Below are positions 26,664 to 36,500 of a stretch of 64,000 bases of DNA, in pieces (positions within the stretch are counted from its first letter, which is position 1; each line of letters begins with the position of its first letter). A program made the position numbers and the translations under genes. The stretch covers positions 310,001-374,000 of the forward strand of contig CAWCWN010000004.1 of the NCBI GenBank assembly GCA_963799245.1. The letters are read 5' to 3'. The stretch comes from CAWCWN01 sp963799245 (GTDB lineage Bacteria; Chloroflexota; Ktedonobacteria; Ktedonobacterales; Ktedonobacteraceae). The notes beneath the pieces are model-generated. The model saw only the letters and a list, made by a program, of their open reading frames with translations. It was not told the DNA's origin and searched no databases.

Positions 26664-28421
26664 ATGTATACTAGATCGACATCAACTATGCAGAGAGAAT
26701 TTAGATCCGAAAGTGCAGATATTGTCATTATTGGTAATGGTATTGCGGGGCTTACTACAGCTATGGAGGCACGTCGCCTGGCCCCGGATGTTCATATCGT
26801 CATTGTAACCGACCAATCCCATCCCACCATCAACACCCCGGCCTTAAAGCAGTTCGCCATTGGCAAGCTGGAGCAGGAACAACTCCTCGCATATCCCCCC
26901 GGCATCGAACGTGCGCAGCGCATTCACGTGATTAATGCCCGCGTTGAGAGCATCAATGCGCAGGGGAAATTTCTTGTCCTGCAGGGTGGGTACGGTTTTG
27001 GGTACGATTCCCTGCTCATCGCCACCGGCAGTGCTCCCAACAGCTTTCCCATCGATCTACCCGGGCGCGACTTTGACGGCGTTCTCACACTGCACAGCCT
27101 GCAGGATTATCTCAACCTGCGCAGGCGCCTGAGTGAGATAAGCTCGGCCGTGGTTGTCGGCGGGGGCGCGCACGCCATTGAGAGCGTCATGGGCCTGTTG
27201 CACTATGGCATCGAGGTCCACTGGTTGATCCGCAGCAAAAACTTTCTGTCCAAAGTGCTTGATTCCCCGGCCTCGGCGCTGGTCCTGGATAGCATACGCA
27301 GGGCGGGCGCCAATGTCTATACGGACACCGAATTAGTGGGCATCCTGGGAAGGGTTGGTTCGGTAGCCGGCGTGGTTACAAACCGCCACAGCATGCTGCC
27401 CTGCCAGCTGGTAGTGGGCTGCACAGGGACAACGCCTGTCACCACCCTGGCCGAACACTGCAGCACGCCCATGAAACATACAGCGGGCATCCTTGTCGAC
27501 GAGCAGTTCCGTACCAATGTGCGCGATATCTATGCCGCGGGTGACGCCGCGGCGTGCAAAAATCCCCTGACGGGTTCATATGAGGTCCATGCCCTCTGGT
27601 ATAATGCCGTCCTGCAGGGGCGCGCAGCCGCGGCCGCGATGACCGCTCAGCAGCCCCAGGCTGCTCATGCCATGGGCGTGCCCTGGCACGCCACACACCT
27701 GGGGGCCTTTTATATGCTTAGCGCGGGTACCCCTTTGCAAGCTCTACCTGGCGCGAGGATACTTACCCATGGCAGTAAAAAAAAGTATCGCCGGGTGGCT
27801 ATTCTCGATGATCGCCTCGTTGGTTACCTCGCGCTTGGTCCTACACAACCCGATAGCCTGGCCATCAAACGTATCATCGACGAGGGCCTGACAATTCGCG
27901 GTAGCGAAGATGTGCTACTGCAGGGAGAGTTTGATGCCCGTAAATACTTCTCACAACATAGATCGCGAGCGGTACGAGAGATGATAACCTCAGGCAAACT
28001 GCCCGCCATCAGCCCGGCTCCACAGCCGCAGCCTCCCGGGAAGGCGTACCCTCAACCTAACAGCAATCAGCTCATTCTCCCGCCGCAACATACCCCTGTG
28101 CCTGCCAGCGGGAGCGAACGACGGACGCGACCTCTCTATGCTTCGCCCACCCCTTCATACCTGCCCGATCAGGCGACGATTGTGAACAATGACGGCGCCT
28201 TGGGGCTGGAACCCTCCACGGATAAGCTGGCCTTAGAAGCAAAAACCCCGCTGCAGGACCTGATGGTGCCGCTGCCGTCGCGGCGCGTCACCCCCACCCT
28301 CTGGTCGTACAGCGGAAAATTGCCGGCGCTTCCGGCTCAACCCGCCAGCAGCGAGCAGCGCGAGGCGCCAAAAACTGACAGTGCCAACAAGAAGCCCGAG
28401 CCTGAAAATTTTCTCTTATGA
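26664..28421 (+). CDS. FAD-dependent pyridine-nucleotide oxidoreductase with disordered tail
   Basis: A 585-residue protein. FAD-binding GNGIAGLTTAMEARR at residues 20-40, IATGSAP near 115, NAD(P)-binding VVVGGGAHAIESVMGLL near 165, and the second FAD motif RDIYAAGDAAACKNP near 290. The layout fits rubredoxin/nitrite-reductase-type reductases (about 400 residues). A further about 150 residues (from about 430) are rich in Pro, Gln and Ser with no predicted fold. The redox partner is not evident. Stands alone between regions on the minus strand. Confidence 0.82.
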   Translation: MYTRSTSTMQREFRSESADIVIIGNGIAGLTTAMEARRLAPDVHIVIVTDQSHPTINTPALKQFAIGKLEQEQLLAYPPGIERAQRIHVINARVESINAQGKFLVLQGGYGFGYDSLLIATGSAPNSFPIDLPGRDFDGVLTLHSLQDYLNLRRRLSEISSAVVVGGGAHAIESVMGLLHYGIEVHWLIRSKNFLSKVLDSPASALVLDSIRRAGANVYTDTELVGILGRVGSVAGVVTNRHSMLPCQLVVGCTGTTPVTTLAEHCSTPMKHTAGILVDEQFRTNVRDIYAAGDAAACKNPLTGSYEVHALWYNAVLQGRAAAAAMTAQQPQAAHAMGVPWHATHLGAFYMLSAGTPLQALPGARILTHGSKKKYRRVAILDDRLVGYLALGPTQPDSLAIKRIIDEGLTIRGSEDVLLQGEFDARKYFSQHRSRAVREMITSGKLPAISPAPQPQPPGKAYPQPNSNQLILPPQHTPVPASGSERRTRPLYASPTPSYLPDQATIVNNDGALGLEPSTDKLALEAKTPLQDLMVPLPSRRVTPTLWSYSGKLPALPAQPASSEQREAPKTDSANKKPEPENFLL

Positions 28422-28451
28422 TGGCGGCAGGCGCGCGCTTCCCTGCACACG

Positions 28452-29012
28452 CTACTTCCGCGGGCGCTTGCGCCCGGGCAGCTGGGCTAGGGATGACTTC
28501 ACCTCGATGTAGCGGGCAAGTATAAAAACAAGATCCGACAGGCGATTTAAATAGCGCACTACTTCGCCATTGGTGATCACCCCGTCATGCAATAATTTTA
28601 CACACATGCGCTCGGCCCTGCGAATTATTGTGCGCGCCAGGTCAAGCGCGGCCCCATCGGGGGTATCACCCGGTATGATGAATTTGTTGGGTATCTCCAC
28701 CTCCTGCTTCAGCGACTCCTCCACCTGCTCTAGCCATCGAACATGCTCGGCGGTCATACGCAGTCCCATCTTTTCGTAGTTCTCCGCGGTCGTGGCCAGC
28801 TCACCCATCAATAGATAGAGCTCATTTTGCACGCGGTAAATAATTCCTTTGACCTTAACATCCTGGATCATGGCACGGGCCAACCCCAGCGCCGACGTTG
28901 CTTCATCAACGATCCCAAAGGTATCGGGCCGCGGATCATATTTTGCAACGCGTTCCTCGCCTATTAAACCGGTGTAGCCCGTGTCGCCTGTACCCGTGGT
29001 AACTTTTGCCAT
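28452..29012 (-). CDS. pduO: PduO-type cob(I)alamin adenosyltransferase
   Basis: A 186-residue protein: TTGTGDTGYTGLIGEERVAKYDPR (ATP-binding N-terminal motif, shown in part as TGTGDTGYTGL), FGIVDEATSALGLARA, then FIIPGDTPDGAALDLARTIIRRAER with the Arg/Glu residues of the active site, and LNRLSDLVFILAR. It adds the adenosyl group to cob(I)alamin, giving the coenzyme used by radical mutases and by the riboswitch. SD AGGGGAAG before ATG. It complements the btu/cob genes at 7-14 kb. Confidence 0.92.
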   Translation of the reverse strand: MAKVTTGTGDTGYTGLIGEERVAKYDPRPDTFGIVDEATSALGLARAMIQDVKVKGIIYRVQNELYLLMGELATTAENYEKMGLRMTAEHVRWLEQVEESLKQEVEIPNKFIIPGDTPDGAALDLARTIIRRAERMCVKLLHDGVITNGEVVRYLNRLSDLVFILARYIEVKSSLAQLPGRKRPRK

Positions 29013-29094
29013 CTCGCTTCCCCTGACCTTTCATGTCAACAGCCTTTAGCGCGGTCATGAACATAGACCGGGCTGCTTACGCACAACGAACGCA

Positions 29095-29970
29095 TCAACC
29101 ACCACGCTCCTGCTCGTCAGGCGGATGGTAGCGATAGGCGCGGCTGACACGCCGCCAATCCAACTCCCTGCCTCGTACCGGGCGCTCCTCCTCCAGCGGC
29201 TCCAGCCTGTTCATTGACAGGAAACGCCGGCGCATATTTGAGAGGTCTATCTGTTCATCCACGGGAAAAAAGGCGCGGTAGAGCAGCGCGGCCTCGGCGA
29301 GAGTCAGGGTACCATCGCCCGCGGCGGGCTCTTTCAGCATACTCATGGGACGCGTCTCTTTTGCTGCCCGCGAGTCGCCATCGTCCTGCATCCACCATTC
29401 CATGCCATGGTACAAGCCCATATCCGCGAGATAGCGCAGGACGATTTCGGGATCGCGCTGCACCTGTGAGCGTAACGTATGTAGCGTCGTCGTCAAGATA
29501 GGATACACCTCTGGATCAAGTACACGCTGGTTTGACTCGATCTCAGAGACCGGGGCCCAATCTACGCGCAGGCTGGGTACCGCGTGATTTAACAGCTTTG
29601 GACGCAGCTCATCGCGGTTTGCCCTCAATAGCACACTATGAATAAGTGAGACGGCTGACCCCTGTTCGCTACTTCCCCAGATCGAGACCTGTTGCTCCTG
29701 CCACCCTGCTTTAAAGCGTGCCAGCGACGCCCTCTCGGACCACATCAGCAAAGCCTCTATCGTGCGATCCACGGCATCGGTCACCGTTTCAGTGCCGAGC
29801 ACAAGCCGCATGGGAGGCCCCCACGGTCCGTCGCGCAACAGGACCCACAGGCTCCAGTCGCGAATGGCAAAAATAGTCACGCTTGCCGTGACTATCAAAC
29901 GGCGCGGCGCAACGTCTTGAGCAGGCCTGGCAGAAATAGGTGTATTTGATTGAGACAGTGGTGAACTCAT
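29095..29970 (-). CDS. NrtR-like protein: degenerate Nudix domain plus winged helix
   Basis: About 291 residues from MSSPLSQSNTPIS. The first part (RLIVTASVTIFAIRDWSLWVLLRDGPWGPP) looks like the opening strands of a Nudix domain, but the Nudix box G(5)E(7)REUXEEXGU is absent. The C-terminal part (LTLAEAALLYRAFF then NMRRRFLSMNRLEPL and VSRAYRY) matches the winged helix of NrtR, a Nudix-derived repressor of NAD genes. So probably a ligand-sensing regulator or a diverged relative. No NAD genes are nearby. Ends next to pduO (83-bp gap) on the same strand. Confidence 0.55.
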   Translation of the reverse strand: MSSPLSQSNTPISARPAQDVAPRRLIVTASVTIFAIRDWSLWVLLRDGPWGPPMRLVLGTETVTDAVDRTIEALLMWSERASLARFKAGWQEQQVSIWGSSEQGSAVSLIHSVLLRANRDELRPKLLNHAVPSLRVDWAPVSEIESNQRVLDPEVYPILTTTLHTLRSQVQRDPEIVLRYLADMGLYHGMEWWMQDDGDSRAAKETRPMSMLKEPAAGDGTLTLAEAALLYRAFFPVDEQIDLSNMRRRFLSMNRLEPLEEERPVRGRELDWRRVSRAYRYHPPDEQERGG

Positions 29971-30099
29971 ATGCAATAAACACTCCAAATAGAGGCATAC
30001 TTGGTATCATTGCTAACTATACGCACCTTTGCGCAGTAGCCAATCTTATTATACGGCCTGTAGAGCCATTTGTAAAAATGCGAAGTGTGCCCACTTGCT

Positions 30100-30741
30100 T
30101 CAGGATATTAATTTCCTAAAAAATAATGCTAAGAGGAGCATTGATCCTGGCGCAGTTATAAGCCATGGTAGACCAAGAAGAAGTAAAGTAACAGAAAAAT
30201 GTGGATAGAAATATATGAGTGCTATCACCGGAGTAAAGAGGGCATTAGCCAGGAAGAACCACCTAAGCCAGCTTTGCAAGCCATGCTTGACAAATACTGG
30301 GAATGCAAATAGGGTAGTCATACCCAAGAATATATAACCCAGTGCGTCAACATCCCAGAAGAGGGAGTGCGGACTTTGAATGAGAACACGAATTTCGTCC
30401 GAAGTACCATTGAGTGTCATGGGGATCACCGTCCCTAACTGAACCACATAGTTCAAAGTGACATAGGTCGTATATATAATGGCAAAAAGAAGAGCTGCAT
30501 GAGTCCAGATTTTCTTTTCGTTTGGAACGGTGTAGTGAAGCGCAAGGATCGAAAGCATAAATGGTGTTGCAATACCCAGAGAAAATCCAAAGATAAGGAT
30601 CGCGTCCAAAGGAAATACAACAAAACCAAGAATTTGCAGTATCTGTGCTACACCATATCCGAGGGCAGCCATAAATGCTATGAGTGCGCAGTAAAAACCA
30701 ATGGTTGTGGCAGACTTATTCCTGACTTGGCCCTGCTTCAT
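30100..30741 (-). CDS. Membrane protein of unknown function (DUF4386-like)
   Basis: A 213-residue protein starting MKQGQVRNKSATTIG, with six hydrophobic segments: FYCALIAFMAALGYG, FPLDAILIFGFSLG, THAALLFAIIYTTY, ALGYIFLGMTTLFAF, LRWFFLANALFTPV and LLLLGLPWLITAPG. The order resembles DUF4386-type integral membrane proteins. Lies in an AT-richer region with few genes. No transport motif is visible. Confidence 0.6.
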   Translation of the reverse strand: MKQGQVRNKSATTIGFYCALIAFMAALGYGVAQILQILGFVVFPLDAILIFGFSLGIATPFMLSILALHYTVPNEKKIWTHAALLFAIIYTTYVTLNYVVQLGTVIPMTLNGTSDEIRVLIQSPHSLFWDVDALGYIFLGMTTLFAFPVFVKHGLQSWLRWFFLANALFTPVIALIYFYPHFSVTLLLLGLPWLITAPGSMLLLALFFRKLIS

Positions 30742-30985
30742 GACGATCACGACCTTCTCATTTCTTGCTTCGGACGAGCGTGTTGGTTATCTGAGGAGAA
30801 GATACTCCAAGTCCCTCATAAGACCGATTACAAACAGCTGCTGTAGTCTCACAACTGCATCACAGGTTCAAGAGATCGAAGAATATGATGTGAGGCAAGC
30901 AGGCACACTTAAATTGACGGAGAGCCCAACATGTGGACCATTTGTTCCTTATTGGAGTCACCCCACCTGTATTCTCACTCGGCGT

Positions 30986-31962
30986 TCAAGGTTTTGTAAG
31001 AAATAGAACCAGCGGTTCAATAAGACCAAGCATGAATCCAAGTAAGCTAATGATAGCTCCTATAACTCCCAGTTGCTTTTCGCCCAAGTGATGTACTTTC
31101 TCGGTAATGTACTGCGAACTGCCGCAAACAAGACCTGCTGGAGCTGCTCCAATGAACAGATCGACAAGATAGAAAGGAAGTTGTCCGAATGGGCCGTACC
31201 AAGGTTGGTCTAGAACTACTGACACTACCCACAGAGATGTGGACAGACCTACGACAATATACCAATATAGAAGTCCACTGATGAAATCTGCAAAAGAAAA
31301 GAGGGGAGGGAGAGGTTCATCTTTCCTCTGTATAATCTCAGGGACATGATCTGTTGCCCCCCCTTCTTCTGCTACTCGTGAGCGGTTGAGAAAGTGAATA
31401 CTCTGGCCGTATCTGCGCCAAAACCCGCACCGGCAACACCTATCAAGACAAATAGCAACAAGTCTGGAATTTGGCTCATCACATTGTTGATTGGAGTCTG
31501 AAATATTCCGTATTCATCAATACTATAGAAGAGCAATGCAAATAGAAGCCCTACGAGTCCATCTCTCCATACAAACCTTTTGACCGGCCTGCGAGGAGGA
31601 GGGAAAGCTATCAACGTTCCCTGGAGCATTGCGATCATGAGCGTATAGACGATAATATCAGCGATCTGCTCGCTCGGGTCAACAAGGGTAGGCGGCGTAT
31701 TTGTTGCCCTTAGTGCTTGTCGAAACAACAAGAGCATGAGCGGAGCAAATGCTGACAAAACCAAGATACCTACCGCAAGATGGGTGATAACGATGAGTAA
31801 CCAGCTGAGTATTCCCTGGGGCTTGCCGAGCAAATCATAGGAGAGATAGATAAAACCCAACAACACCAAGATGAGACTAAGAAAAGTGATGCCATGTAAC
31901 AAATGCTCGGAGAGGAACCATGGCGGGAGAGAAGTGATTGTTCCTTTTAATATTGCATCCAT
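30986..31962 (-). pseudogene. Integral membrane protein, one-base frameshift
   Basis: The first part (MDAILKGTITSLPPWF to TARVFTF, 31962-about 31392) has five or six hydrophobic segments. It runs into a stop at 31372, but one base added near 31392 (ACTTTCTC as ACTTTTCTC) continues as LNRSRVAEEGGATDHVPEI, ADFISGLLYWYIVVG, LPFYLVDLFIGAAP and a last helix to the stop at 30986. The joined protein has about 325 residues and nine or so membrane helices. The shift matches the one-base-loss pattern seen across the window. Function unknown. Confidence 0.55.
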
Positions 31963-32519
31963 ATTACGCCTCCCTGTCTGTTACACTGCTGATGATTGGC
32001 ACCGACCTGTTTTCAACATGCTGTACCACCTCATCGACTAAGCCAGGTTGTAGCTTGATCCGACGTATCACTACATACATCGCCTACTTCTTTCTCGGTG
32101 TGTGTTTTGATGCTATACCGATTGTTGTGTAACGGCATAGAGCAGAAAAGCCCGCAAGCTAGGTGTGGACTAGCTTTAGCTCCTTCTCGCTGTACGTCGT
32201 TACACAAAATTCGATATGGTATCTGTGTTTTCTTTCTCTTGAGAAGGTACACACTCAACTTTAGACATGACGGAGTCAACCTGAAAATGATACTAGGGGC
32301 TGAGATAGCTAACCGTACCTAACAAGGATAACATACATGAAAAATACAACGTAGACAACAAACAAACGTAGAAACGAGAGGAGACCAGCGTGGGTATGTA
32401 AGACAGTAGCTATGTACAAGACAGAACCCTCTGCCGTAATAAATCGAACTGGGTTCTGCCGGAGGATCATCATCGGGGCCAGTTGTTGGCTCACGTAGTA
32501 GATCAAAAACAGGCATATA

Positions 32520-32629
32520 AAGCATTGGCAGAGTTGGTCAATTGCTGAAACTGGAATAAGTACAAAGCGCCGAGTGATCCAGATATCCGAGAGGTAGCGA
32601 ACCGTCCGTTCGAATCGGACACGCTTTAA
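32520..32629 (+). other. tRNA-like relic with intact T-arm
   Basis: The T-arm is perfect: stem GTCCG/CGGAC with loop TTCGAAT (32605-32621), followed by ACGCTTTA, which pairs with AAAGCAT at 32520-32526 (one mismatch). A D-arm-like GCAGAGTTGGTCAATTGC lies at the right place. The middle is too long (110 nt in total) and gives no clean anticodon arm; no CCA is encoded. Probably a decayed tRNA gene, or an unusual one. Confidence 0.3.
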
Positions 32630-33058
32630 TGCAATATTAAAATATAATATTTCTTAAACTCAACATGGTATCTTAGAGAGATCACCATGACAAAAGAGGG
32701 TATCGGTGCGGGTGGTGTTCTGTTCCATTTCCTGACCTCGAAAAAATCATAGTTATCGCATGAATGAGCGCTGTACCAAAGCTAATCTAATCATACAATG
32801 CCTGTCAAGCGGCTTTAGAAGCGGAAAGGGGTAGAGGAAACGCGGGGGCAATTGTTTCGATAGTTGCTAAATATAGCATGTTCACTGCAGCATTGCCATA
32901 GGCTCCTATGCAGCTGCCCGCGCCTCGCAGCTCCGCCAGCTGAAATCAATGCCGCATTGCACCTAGAGCTTAAAAGGCAGGTCGCTATCTATCTGGACGA
33001 AGAGGATACGCTTAGCGGCTTTAGTGTCGACGGCGCAGCCAGGGACTGGCCGTTGAAT

Positions 33059-33107
33059 GAGAGCAAGAAAGAAGACACCACATACAGGTGTCTTCTTTCT
33101 TGCTCTC
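33059..33107. repeat. Perfect 21-bp hairpin
   Basis: Arms 33059-33079 and 33087-33107 are exact complements (GAGAGCAAG...GACACC) around a 7-nt loop ACATACA. The arms are A/G-rich and give U-rich RNA on either strand, so it may end transcription in both directions, but no separate U-run follows. Confidence 0.75.
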
Positions 33108-33141
33108 TATCTATTAATGATCTTGCACAGCTCAGGATGGC

Positions 33142-33297
33142 CTAGCGCGCAAAAATGAAGTGCAAGCCAAGCGCGCTCGCGCCTCCGATAAGCAAAGCCA
33201 GGAGTTGAAGCAAGCGGTATTTTAGAAGAAGCAAACGATTGTCAACGGCTACAGCCCTGGTACCACTGGACTGACGAACGGAGTTTTGTTGCTGCAT
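33142..33297 (-). CDS. 51-residue membrane protein
   Basis: Start MQQQNSVRQSSGTRAVAV, then a single membrane helix LLQLLALLIGGASALGLHF and a short end FAR. The Shine-Dalgarno GAGGAAAA precedes the ATG by a suitable distance. About 18 charged/polar residues lead, one helix follows, so it probably sits in the membrane with the N-terminus inside. No family recognised. Follows smc on the chromosome but is transcribed apart from it, 232 bp from the smc stop. Confidence 0.55.
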   Translation of the reverse strand: MQQQNSVRQSSGTRAVAVDNRLLLLKYRLLQLLALLIGGASALGLHFIFAR

Positions 33298-33529
33298 GCT
33301 TTTTTTCCTCTATATTAGGACGGTAAGTTCTGGTCTCATCTTACTACTATATACGCATGAGAGTGACATTTAGTTGTGTTTCTCCATATGCGGGAAAGCA
33401 AAGATGAAAACCTTGAAGCCTTATCTCTAGTATAGCATATTATAAAGTACAGGCAATGTAGCTCCGCAGGCCCTCCAAAAAAGTTCGCGCAACACCAGCT
33501 CTCGCTCCCATCCACCCGCTGACGGCGAT

Positions 33530-36500
33530 CTAGCGATCTCCCGCCACGGGCGCCTCTTCAAGCTTTATTGAGAGCAGGCGCGAGACGCTATCTCCGCCCA
33601 TCGACACGCCGTATATAATCTGGGCGGAGGTCATTGTGACCCGGTTGTGCGTGATAACAATAAATTGCGTGCGCTGCGCCAGGCGTTTCAAGATATCGCA
33701 AAAGCGCGTGACGTTTGATTCATCGAGCGCGGCATCCACCTCATCCAGCAGGCAGAAAGGCGGAGGGTTTATCTCCAGTAACGCGAAGAGCAGGGCCGCC
33801 GATATCAGCGCTCGCTCCCCCCCTGAGAGCAGCGCCAGGTCCTGGACCTTCTTACCGGGCGGCTGCACGATTACCTCAACCCCACCAGGCATGTCGGCGG
33901 GGAGAGATGGCGCATCCCCGTCCTCCCCGCCGCGGGCAGAAACTAATTCGAGGCGTGCGTTGCCTCCATTGAAGAGGGTTGTAAAGTGCTCGCGGAAACG
34001 GGCGTTCACAGCTTGAAACGTGATCTCAAATTGACGGGCCATATTTCCATCCAGCTGTGCGATGATCGAGCGCAGGTGCAGCGAGGCCTGATCCATATCC
34101 GCAATCTGTGACGAGAGAAAATCGAAGCGCGTGCGCAATTCCTCATATTGCTGGAGAGCGGCAGGATCACATCCTCCGAGCGCCCTCACGTGGCCGCGCA
34201 GGCCATCTACGCGCCGCCGGAGCCTGCGTAGCTGAGACTCCTCCTCCTCTGTCAGCTGCGCGGCGCCATCACCGTCCAGCCTCTCCGCGTAAGCGCTGAG
34301 GTCCCCGGGATCGTCCATGCCCATCTCTTCATGTAATTGTTCCAGCAGGCTTTCTACAGCGTCCCTGGCTTTCTGGCTCTCCAGCAGGCAGCGGCGATAT
34401 GCGCCTTCTAACTCCGCCAGGGTATGGCGCAGTTGGATAGTCTCCTGCTCCAGCGCGGCTGCCTGGTGATCAATCTCTGTGGCCTGCTCCTCCAGGGTGC
34501 GCAGGGCATCATCACGCCGCCGTGCATCTGCGCGCGCATTGTCAAGCTCAGCACGCTGCGCTGCAAGCGTGGCCTGCAGAGCCTGTTGTCGCTGCTCAGC
34601 CTCCTGCATACGCGCTACCTGCTGCTCAAGCTGGAATTTCAGGTCTTGAATCTGCCCGTGCAGCGTGTCCAGTTGGTGATGAAGCGCTTTGGCCTCCTGG
34701 CGCTTCACCGCCAGAGCCGTGCGCGACCGGCCCAGCTCATCCTGCTGACGCCGATAGTTCAGGGCCTGCTCCTCCAGGGCGTCCTGGAGTTCTTCAACCT
34801 GGCCGGCCAGCGCGCGCTGAGAATTTTCATGCGCACGCACACGCTGCTGGGCGGCCTGAATCTCTTGCTCAAGGCCGGCGATCTCGGCCGCCAGTTGCTG
34901 CTCAAGTGAGGCGGCCAGGTGGTGCTCCGCCTGCAAACGCTCCTGTTCGCGTTGAGCGGTCGTCACCCCTCTGGCAATCTCATGACTGCGCGCGGCTATT
35001 TTCTGCAGCTCTCTGTCGATAGAGGCCTGCTGCGCACGCCGTCCCTCCTGCTCGCGCTGGATGGTGCTTATGCTCTCATTAAGTTGCTGCAGCAGCGCGC
35101 TATGCTGCTGTAATTGTTGCGGCAATTCATGCAGCTCTCGTTCGTATGCCAGCAGGCCCTGTGACCTATCCTCTTTGCCGCTGCCGCCCACCAGCCAGCC
35201 CGCGATATGCAGCGCTTCGCCCTGCGTGGTCACCACCACCTCAAAGGACATGTCGCTGGCGGAAGAGAGGCTGAGGGGCCCCAGACAGGCCAGGAGTTCT
35301 CGCGCAGCTTCCACGTCCTCGACAACGACAACTCCCCGCAGGAGGCGGCGGAAGAGCGCAACAAAGCGCGGCTCGCATTCGATGAAGCGCCAGGCGAAAC
35401 CCGGCACACGCTCCTTTAATCCCGGCTTCTGCGCCAGGAGGCGCTGCAGCGTCTCCTCGTACGCGCGCTCCGCTCCCCCCGCATCCAGCCACACAAGCAT
35501 CGCTTTGCCCGCCGCGGCTGCCTGCAGGTAGCTCAGGCAGGCATGGGCATCTGCGGCAGTCTCGACAACAACAGCCTGTAAATACGGTCCCAGGGCGGCT
35601 TCCAGGGCCGCCTCCAACCCGGCCGTCGCTACCCCTAGCTGTGGAACTGGGCCCACAAGTCCGGGTATCTTGCCCGCCGGGGCGCGCAGGAGCGCGCGCA
35701 CCCCATCGCTGTAACCGCTGAGATTCTGGCGCCAGGTTTTGAGCATATTCAGACGATCTGAAACCGTACGGCGCTGCCTTTCAGCCTCCGCAAGCAGCGC
35801 CAGCAGGCGTTCAATCTCCTGCTGGGCGTCGGCAATGGCCCGCCCCATAGCCGCTTTGCGCTGCGTCGCCTGCTGCTCCTCAACGTGGACAGCCTCCAGG
35901 CGCTCGTGCTCACCAATCAGGCGCGCCTCCAGGGCGCGCAAGGACTGCTGAGACTGGGCCATACTCTCGCGGCGCGACGCCAGGTTACGATTGCGTTCAC
36001 CCAGGTGTTTCTGCTGGCGGCCCAGGTCCGTCTGACTGGCCCCCAGGCGAGCCTGAACCTGGATAAGGTCGTGCTGAGCCCCCCGCAGGCGGCGCTCCTG
36101 CGCTTCATACTCCTTCTGGACGCGCGCGACCTGCGCCTCCAGCGTCGCCAGGGCGCCAGCACCGCTTGCGAGCGCCTCATCGGCGAGCTCACATTGCTCT
36201 TCCTGATCAATGGCTTGCTGCCGCAGTGCAATCTGGCGCTCGCGCACTCTGCGCTCTTCCTGTTGCTGCTCAGCGCGCTGGCTCGTTAGGCCGCGGACGC
36301 GTTCCTCAGCTACCGCCAGGTCGCGCGCGAGCTTCTGTACCACTTCGCTCGCTTCAGCGCAGGCCTTACGCGCCGCGGCGATATGTTCAAGGGCGCTTTG
36401 CCGCCTGGCTCGCAGGGCGTTCCCCCGCTCATCGGCAGACGAGATGGCCTGTTCCAGGTGACGAACTTTCAAAGCCTGGGCCTGTTCGAGCGCCTCTGCC

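Larger units (their letters stand above)
31963..33141. other. 1.2-kb AT-rich region without a convincing gene
   Basis: Short open frames here (for example 32309-32506 and 32864-33145) lack good start signals or family features. The region holds a tRNA-like relic at 32520-32629 and a long perfect hairpin at 33059-33107. Base composition is lower in GC than the flanks, consistent with acquired or decayed DNA. Confidence 0.5.

Noticed and set aside
32309..32525. Short hydrophobic open frames on the minus strand
   Set aside because: AT-rich sequence easily gives hydrophobic frames; no ribosome site or conserved motif seen.
32864..33145. 93-residue open frame on the plus strand
   Set aside because: It runs through both arms of the 21-bp hairpin, has no Shine-Dalgarno and no family features. 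The middle (ALHLELKRQVAIYLDEEDT) looks protein-like but could be a relic only.
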